DNA from: Coriobacteriia bacterium
GTDB taxonomy: Bacteria; Actinomycetota; Coriobacteriia; Coriobacteriales; UBA8131
Reading direction: 5' to 3'
Length of the DNA stretch: 16,981 nt
NCBI GenBank assembly: GCA_009781525.1
Contig: WQXZ01000019.1
Coordinates: forward strand, 1 to 16,981
Below the pieces are notes generated by a model, which did not search any database, was not told where the DNA came from, and saw only the letters and a program-made list of their open reading frames with translations. A program made the position numbers and the translations under genes. Below, in pieces: positions 12,787 through 16,981 of the stretch. Numbering within the stretch: the stretch's first letter is position 1; each line of letters opens with the position of its first letter.

Positions 12787-13851
12787 ATGTCATTAAGTAT
12801 TGGGATCGTTGGACTTCCGAATGTCGGAAAGTCTACCCTTTTTTCTGCCCTGACTCAGAAGGGTGGAGTAGCAACCAAATATCCTTTCTCAAGCGTTGAA
12901 GCCAATGTGGCAATGATTGAAGTGCCAGACGATCGTCTGATGCAACTGGCAGATATCACTCATCCGGGCAAGATTGTTCCAGCGACAGTAGAGTTCGTTG
13001 ACATAGCGGGGCTGGCAAGAGGGTCAAGTCTTGGCGAGGGGCTAGGTAACCAGTTTTTGGCGCGGATTCGTCAAACCGATGCGTTAGTTGAGGTATTGCG
13101 CTATTTCGCTGATAGCGAAGTCGTTCATGTTGAAGAGACCTTAGATCCTGCTCGCGACAACGAAACATTGACGACAGAGCTGGTATTAGCTGACCTTGGA
13201 ACCATTGAGCGAGCCTTGCCCCGGTTAGAGAAGGAAGCGAAGAAGCACAAATCCGAAGCACTGAAATTCGATTTGGTTGTCAGGCTTCAGCAGTGGATGA
13301 ATGATGGCAGGCCAGCACGGGAATTCGATTTCAGCGACGAAGAACGCCACTTGATATATGACCTGCACTTACTAACCATGAAGCCGGTTCTACTGGTAGC
13401 CAACGTTGACGAGGATAAAGCCACCCTGGTACCTGAACCGATCAATGGTGTGACACCTTTGGTTATCGCTGCAAGAGCTGAAAGCGATATTGCCCAAATG
13501 GATGACGAAGAAGCTGCAGAGTTCTTTGCTCTGCTTGGTATTGCGGAGTCTGGTCTGATTCGACTGACGCAGGCAGCCTACCAGTTGCTGGGTTTGCAAA
13601 GCTTTTTTACTGCAGGTGATCAGGAGGTCAGAGCCTGGACTATTCCAATCGGTGCTAAAGCTCCGCAGGCAGCCGGTGTGATACACAGTGACTTTGAGCG
13701 AGGCTTCATCAAGGCAGAGACCGCTAGTTTTGCAGACTTCATTGCCTATCAGGGTGAGCCTGGGCTGAAAGCAGCAGGAAAGCTGCGCCAGGAAGGCAAG
13801 GAATATATTGTTTCTGAAGGTGACGTGATTCATTTTAAGTTCAATGTATAA
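12787..13851 (+). CDS. ychF: Redox-regulated ATPase / Obg-like P-loop protein YchF
   Basis: YchF is a ribosome-associated P-loop ATPase of the Obg family, linked to oxidative stress and translation. The 354-residue product has G1 GLPNVGKST (9-17), KYPFSSVEANV (31-41), the DIAG box (72-75) within FVDIAGLARGSSLGEGLGNQFL, the coiled-coil insert (about 125-180) and the C-terminal TGS-like end with FTAGDQEVRAWTI, GAKAPQAAGVIHSDFERGFI and VIHFKFNV. ATG 12787 has GAGG (12778-12781) 5 bases upstream and is preferred to the in-frame GTG at 12781. It follows the VTT protein by 67 bases. A long hairpin begins at its stop codon. Confidence 0.96.
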   Translation: MSLSIGIVGLPNVGKSTLFSALTQKGGVATKYPFSSVEANVAMIEVPDDRLMQLADITHPGKIVPATVEFVDIAGLARGSSLGEGLGNQFLARIRQTDALVEVLRYFADSEVVHVEETLDPARDNETLTTELVLADLGTIERALPRLEKEAKKHKSEALKFDLVVRLQQWMNDGRPAREFDFSDEERHLIYDLHLLTMKPVLLVANVDEDKATLVPEPINGVTPLVIAARAESDIAQMDDEEAAEFFALLGIAESGLIRLTQAAYQLLGLQSFFTAGDQEVRAWTIPIGAKAPQAAGVIHSDFERGFIKAETASFADFIAYQGEPGLKAAGKLRQEGKEYIVSEGDVIHFKFNV

Positions 13852-13881
13852 GCTGGGATGACGTTAATCCGCACCAGCTTA
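13849..13881 (+). terminator. Hairpin overlapping the ychF stop codon
   Basis: TAAGCTGG (13849-13856) pairs perfectly with CCAGCTTA (13874-13881), and an inner GAT/ATC pairing leaves a 7-base loop plus a small bulge. The first three bases are the ychF stop codon. There is no T tract, so it may be a weak terminator or an mRNA 3'-end stabiliser. Confidence 0.4.
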
Positions 13882-13913
13882 CACTCACTAGCCAGCACCC
13901 CTAACACGCGTTC

Positions 13914-13922
13914 TTATCCACA
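13914..13922 (+). other. Perfect DnaA-box 9-mer upstream of the AIM24 promoter
   Basis: TTATCCACA (with a following G) lies in the ychF-AIM24 spacer, 40 bases before the -10 element. The placement resembles that of the box upstream of prfA, so DnaA could act on transcription here. Confidence 0.45.
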
Positions 13923-13962
13923 GTCTGTCAGACTCAATTCTGCACGGTAGCTTGCCTTTCTA

Positions 13963-13968
13963 TATAAT
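13963..13968 (+). promoter_or_regulatory. -10 element for the AIM24-family gene
   Basis: A perfect TATAAT lies 35 bases before the ATG at 14004. No good -35 is seen at 16-18 bases upstream. AGAAAGGA (13989-13996) serves as the ribosome site 7 bases before ATG. Confidence 0.5.
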
Positions 13969-14003
13969 CGACTCAATCGCAAGTTATTAGAAAGGATGCG
14001 GCA

Positions 14004-14684
14004 ATGCAATATAGAATCATTGGTGAACCAATGCCGGTTGTCGAGTGCTTACTGGCAAATGGTGAAACCATGAAGACCGAAGCTGGCTCGATGGTCTGGA
14101 TGAGTCCCAACATGCAAATGGCAACAACATCAGACGGTGGTGTAGGTAAAGCATTAGGGCGTATGGTTAGTGGTGAATCACTTTTTCTAAACACTTATAC
14201 CGCGCAAGGTGGCAATGGAACCATTGCTTTTGGGTCAAGCTTTACCGGTGGGATCAGAGCAGTTCAGATTACCCCTGATCGCCCCCTGATTGCGCAGAAA
14301 GCAGCTTTCCTGGCAGCTGAGATGGGCGTCGAAATCAGTATTCACTGGCAAAAGAAACTTGGCACTGCGCTTTTCGGCGGTGAAGGTTTCATTATGCAGC
14401 AGTTCAGCGGCTTTGGCATGGTCTTTATCGAGATCGACGGTAGTGCTGTTGAGCGTGACCTTGCTCCAGGCGAGCAGATTGTCATCAACACCGGCAACCT
14501 GGTTACCATGGATGCAAGCTGCACAATGGATATTGTTCAGGTTCCGGGTCTGAAGAATAAGCTTCTTGGAGGCGAAGGTTTCTTTAATACTGTTGTTACT
14601 GGGCCTGGTCACGTTATTCTGCAGACCATCAATATCAGCAGTATGGCTTCAGCCCTCAGCCCGTATCTGATGTCTGGCAAGTAA
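14004..14684 (+). CDS. AIM24 / TIGR00266 family protein
   Basis: The 226-residue soluble protein begins with MQYRIIGEPMPVVECLLANGETMKTEAGSM-type sequence and carries GKALGRMVSGESLFLNTY, GGIRAVQI, LGTALFGGEGFIMQQFSG, LAPGEQIVINTGNLV and a C-terminal GEGFFNTVVTGPGHVILQT. These mark the TIGR00266/AIM24 (DUF124) family, a beta-rich fold of unclear biochemical role; the yeast relative is a mitochondrial inner-membrane organisation protein. The full length is present. It is a single-gene unit with its own TATAAT promoter and converges on prmC with a 36-base gap, where TTAGC/GCTAA (14697-14711) makes only a short hairpin. Confidence 0.88.
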   Translation: MQYRIIGEPMPVVECLLANGETMKTEAGSMVWMSPNMQMATTSDGGVGKALGRMVSGESLFLNTYTAQGGNGTIAFGSSFTGGIRAVQITPDRPLIAQKAAFLAAEMGVEISIHWQKKLGTALFGGEGFIMQQFSGFGMVFIEIDGSAVERDLAPGEQIVINTGNLVTMDASCTMDIVQVPGLKNKLLGGEGFFNTVVTGPGHVILQTINISSMASALSPYLMSGK

Positions 14685-14696
14685 GTGAATAAGCGT

Positions 14697-14711
14697 TTAG
14701 CCTACTGCTAA
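14697..14711. terminator. Short hairpin between convergent genes
   Basis: TTAGC (14697-14701) and GCTAA (14707-14711) pair around a 5-base loop in the 36-base gap between the convergent AIM24 and prmC genes. A bidirectional terminator would be expected here, but this stem is weak and has no clear T tract. Confidence 0.2.
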
Positions 14712-14720
14712 CCTGCATCC

Positions 14721-15605
14721 TCACTCCAGGTGCCAAGCGGGCAATTCTGCGAATAGAAACCGCGCGCGACCAGCCAGGTCAGTATGCGTAGAAACTGACT
14801 TATACCCGGCTGCTTTTGCTAACTGAGCCGCCTCTGAGACTCGATTCTCATGCAACTCAACAAGCAATTTGCCGCCGGGTTTGAGCAGTTGAGTAGCCTG
14901 ATCGAGCAACCGCTTAAACAGATCCAGCCCGTCTACTCCGCCATCCAAAGCTGACCGTGGCTCGTATCTCTTCACCTCATCGGGCAAACTCTCAAGCTCT
15001 ACGCTCGGTATGTAAGGTGGATTAGAGACAACCACATCAAAACTGCCAGGCATATCCGCTCGATCAAGCAGAGAAGTTGCAAGGTCGTCTTGGATGACCT
15101 CCAGCCGACTCAATACAGCAACCCCCAAGCGCTCAGCATTCTCCATAGCCAACCGAATCGCATCTTCGCTGATGTCAGTCGCCACAACAAAGCATTCTGG
15201 CAGCTCATGCAGCAGCGCCAAAGCGATCGCGCCAGTACCGGTGCCGACATCCAAAACCCGCTTAGGTGAAGAAGCTTTCGCCAGGTCAACCAGCAGCTCT
15301 GTCTCAACCCGAGGAATCAACACCCCTGGACGCACCATCATCTGCAGATATCGGAATGCGGCATGACCGACAATGTACTGCAAAGGCTCATGCTGCAGCC
15401 GACGCGTGATAGCCTCTCTTAAAACTACGCGCTGATCATCAGTCAGCGGTTGATCAAAATTCATATATAGTTCGATTCGCTCCAACCCAGTGGCATGCGC
15501 CAAAAGCCACTGCGCACTCAAGCGCGGGTTTTCTTCCTGGTTTTGCCTCAGTCTCTGCTCAGTCCACTCAAGGCAGGTACGAATCGTCCAGCTATTCTCA
15601 TTCAC
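14721..15605 (-). CDS. prmC: Peptide chain release factor N5-glutamine methyltransferase PrmC
   Basis: PrmC methylates the Gln of the GGQ motif of release factors, here presumably RF1 encoded just upstream. The 294-residue protein has the N-terminal helical substrate-binding part (1-90) and LIPRVETELLVD (96-107; family IPRPETE, here with Val). The SAM-binding loop is VLDVGTGTGAIALAL (117-131) and the catalytic NPPY sits in VSNPPYIP (194-200). The start is GTG at 15603-15605, overlapping the prfA stop by 8 bases, so translation is probably coupled. No strong Shine-Dalgarno site is seen. The enzyme and its substrate share one transcript, a common arrangement. Confidence 0.95.
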   Translation of the reverse strand: MNENSWTIRTCLEWTEQRLRQNQEENPRLSAQWLLAHATGLERIELYMNFDQPLTDDQRVVLREAITRRLQHEPLQYIVGHAAFRYLQMMVRPGVLIPRVETELLVDLAKASSPKRVLDVGTGTGAIALALLHELPECFVVATDISEDAIRLAMENAERLGVAVLSRLEVIQDDLATSLLDRADMPGSFDVVVSNPPYIPSVELESLPDEVKRYEPRSALDGGVDGLDLFKRLLDQATQLLKPGGKLLVELHENRVSEAAQLAKAAGYKSVSTHTDLAGRARFLFAELPAWHLE

Positions 15606-16677
15606 TTATGGACTGTTCCAAACGCCTGGCTCTATCAGCAGCAATCAGGGCAATAGTCAGCTCATCCAAGCCTGATCCACCTGCCCCCAGGAGCACGCCG
15701 TTATAGGTGCCGTTATAACCGATGCGATGATCGGTGACACGATCCTGCGGACCGTTATAGGTTCGGATCTTCTCGCTGCGATCACCACTGCCGATCTGCG
15801 AGCGCCTTTGGTCGCCGAGCTCTGCCATCTGCTCCGCCAGCATCTGGTCATACAGCCTTGCTCTGAGAACATTCAAAGCAGCTTCCCGATTTTGAATCTG
15901 AGACTTCTGATCCTGCGACTGAACAACCAACCCAGTCGGTAGATGGGTTATCCGCACGGCAGAATCAGTCGTATTCACACTCTGCCCACCAGGACCGCTG
16001 GACCGATAGACATCGATTCGCAGATCGTTCTGGTTAATCTCGACCTCAAGCTCATCAGCCTCCGGTAGCACTGCAACAGTCGCCGTCGAAGTGTGAATCC
16101 GCCCCTGACTCTCGGTCTTTGGAACACGCTGAATGCGATGTACACCACTCTCGAACTTCATTACAGAGTAAACCTTGTTTCCCTTGACCTTAAACTCAAT
16201 GCGCGAATAGCCTCCAGCCTCCGAAGCATTGGAGTCAAGCTGCTCAACCTGCCACCCCTTGCTGTCCGCCAGCCGCAGATACATCCGGTACAGATCACCA
16301 GCAAAAATCGCCGCCTCATCACCGCCAGCACCAGCTCTTATCTCCACAATGATGTCCTTCTCATCATTTGGATCCCCTGGCACTAACATCAGCTTTATCT
16401 CGTCTTCCAACGCACCCAGACGCTGCGTTCCTTCAGCAATCTCAGCCTGCGCGAACTCTTTCGTTTGCGCATCCGACTCTGCCAGCAGCTCTCTTGCCGC
16501 AGCAATGTCATCATGCGTACCGACATAGGCAACAGCCATCTTGACCAAATCAGCTTGCGCAGAGTGCTCCCTGGCAAGCCTTGTGTACTCTTTCTGATCC
16601 GCTAATACAGCAGGATCAGACAGTCTGGCTTCAAGATCACGGTATCCAGCAATAATTTGTTTTAGTTTCTCATACAT
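15598..16677 (-). CDS. prfA: Peptide chain release factor 1 (RF1)
   Basis: RF1 ends translation at UAA and UAG. The 359-residue product starts with MYEKLKQIIAGYRDLEARL and has the usual length; the frame is open further upstream but that extension does not match the family. Domains visible are the N-terminal coiled coil (1-100), IRAGAGGDEAAIFAGDLYRMY (113-133), the codon-recognition loop VPKTESQGRIHTS (185-197) and the GGQ loop SSGPGGQSVNTTDSAVRITH (226-245). The recognition tripeptide is PKT (186-188) rather than the commoner PAT or PVT. No good ribosome site precedes the ATG; a -10-like TAGAAT only 7 bases upstream would suit a leaderless mRNA. It overlaps prmC. Confidence 0.96.
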   Translation of the reverse strand: MYEKLKQIIAGYRDLEARLSDPAVLADQKEYTRLAREHSAQADLVKMAVAYVGTHDDIAAARELLAESDAQTKEFAQAEIAEGTQRLGALEDEIKLMLVPGDPNDEKDIIVEIRAGAGGDEAAIFAGDLYRMYLRLADSKGWQVEQLDSNASEAGGYSRIEFKVKGNKVYSVMKFESGVHRIQRVPKTESQGRIHTSTATVAVLPEADELEVEINQNDLRIDVYRSSGPGGQSVNTTDSAVRITHLPTGLVVQSQDQKSQIQNREAALNVLRARLYDQMLAEQMAELGDQRRSQIGSGDRSEKIRTYNGPQDRVTDHRIGYNGTYNGVLLGAGGSGLDELTIALIAADRARRLEQSISE

Positions 16678-16684
16678 GCCGAGT

Positions 16685-16713
16685 ATTCTAGCTGTTTTCT
16701 CCGACCTGGATAA
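16685..16713 (-). promoter_or_regulatory. Candidate prfA promoter giving a leaderless mRNA
   Basis: On the - strand TTATCC (16708-16713) and TAGAAT (16685-16690) are separated by 17 bases. The -10 ends 7 bases before the prfA ATG, so transcription would begin at or next to the start codon. The -35 is poor. The lack of a nearby Shine-Dalgarno site supports the idea. Confidence 0.35.
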
Positions 16714-16721
16714 GCACAAAC

Positions 16722-16730
16722 TGTGGATAA
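16722..16730 (-). other. Perfect DnaA-box 9-mer upstream of prfA
   Basis: The - strand reads TTATCCACA (with a following G), 31 bases upstream of the candidate prfA -10 and intergenic. Confidence 0.45.
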
Positions 16731-16788
16731 AACCTCGCTTAAAAAAACCTGTAGGGCAACGACTGCTTAAGCTCGATATATATGAAGA

Positions 16789-16818
16789 GAGCACCAGGTG
16801 AGTGCTCACCTGGTGCTC
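16789..16818 (-). terminator. Strong hairpin terminator of the symporter gene
   Basis: A perfect 14-bp inverted repeat (16789-16802 with 16805-16818; core GAGCACCAGGTGAG) with a 2-base centre lies 28 bases beyond the stop of the symporter gene. On the - strand it is followed by TCTTCATATATA, which is T-rich but interrupted. The position and strength support termination before prfA. Confidence 0.65.
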
Positions 16819-16846
16819 GGAGAAGCAGTGAGTTCCTTGTAAGGGT

Positions 16847-16981
16847 TTAAGCTTCTCCCTCGACAGGCTCATAAGACTCAATGCTTGCTGGCTTATCGTA
16901 GCAGCTGAAGTGCTCTTCAACCTGCTCAGGATTCTTAACCTTGGTAAGCATGCTGACCAGTGGAACAATAACCAAACCAGC
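16847..16981 (-). CDS. Sodium:solute symporter family protein, C-terminal end only
   Basis: Only the last 44 residues are in the window; the gene enters from the right edge. The fragment starts in a hydrophobic helix (AGLVIVPLVSML) and continues with TKVKNPEQVEEHFSCYDKP. I associate this pattern (VPLVS-LT, then a Val-Glu-X-X-Phe-X-Cys-Tyr-type end) with the C-terminus of SSS-family (PutP-like) sodium symporters. It ends in an acidic tail (ESYEPVEGEA). The substrate cannot be told. A strong hairpin follows the stop codon. Confidence 0.65.
   Translation of the reverse strand, partial: AGLVIVPLVSMLTKVKNPEQVEEHFSCYDKPASIESYEPVEGEA

Noticed and set aside
16678..16968. N-terminal extension of prfA by 97 residues
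   Set aside because: The extension runs through the symporter terminator and the DnaA box, overlaps the symporter gene on the same strand and has no RF1 similarity. The canonical MYEKLK start gives the normal length.

Overview
The window reads as a piece of a Gram-positive chromosome, most likely an Actinomycetota member of moderate G+C. The PurF, PurL and PurM sequences carry actinobacterial-style signatures: a roughly 28-residue PurF propeptide, GHCRYST followed by GTWESAQP in PurF, AEHPG in PurM, and the small-type PurL that works with PurS and PurQ. I cannot name the genus. Genes are densely packed, mostly on the + strand, with good Shine-Dalgarno sites. No mobile element, CRISPR array, tRNA or rRNA was recognised.

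Layout. Positions 1-209 hold a strongly G+C-rich, noncoding degenerate tandem repeat and the punA leader. punA (purine nucleoside phosphorylase) and rsgA (ribosome maturation GTPase) follow, then a second G+C-rich noncoding stretch (about 1986-2070). From 2101 to 11859 lies a purine biosynthesis cluster with passengers: a PurC-like gene, an unknown two-helix membrane protein with its own promoter, purS, purQ, purL, a tiny two-helix membrane protein with its own promoter and terminator, a class B-type sortase, purF, purM and purN. Then come a TVP38/DedA-family membrane protein, ychF and an AIM24/TIGR00266 protein. On the - strand prfA and prmC overlap and converge on the AIM24 gene. The C-terminal end of a sodium:solute symporter runs off the right edge.

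How the genes work together. PurF makes phosphoribosylamine, PurN formylates GAR, PurS-PurQ-PurL makes FGAM and PurM closes the imidazole ring. PunA salvages or degrades nucleosides. purD, purE/K, purB and purH are not in the window.

The most unusual content is a pair of apparently active-site-dead enzymes inside this otherwise normal cluster. PurQ is full length but has lost both the nucleophilic Cys (GVCNGFQ is GISNGFQ) and the catalytic His (PHPER is PYPER). The PurC-like protein keeps the overall SAICAR synthetase pattern but has lost almost every ATP/substrate signature. PurS, PurL, PurF, PurM and PurN look intact. This suggests either ammonia-dependent or rewired FGAM synthesis, or pseudoenzymes retained for regulation or assembly. 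Secondary points are a His-to-Gly change at the 5'-hydroxyl site of PunA, a sortase whose 3' end overlaps the purF start, and four perfect 9-bp DnaA boxes where about 0.13 would be expected by chance.
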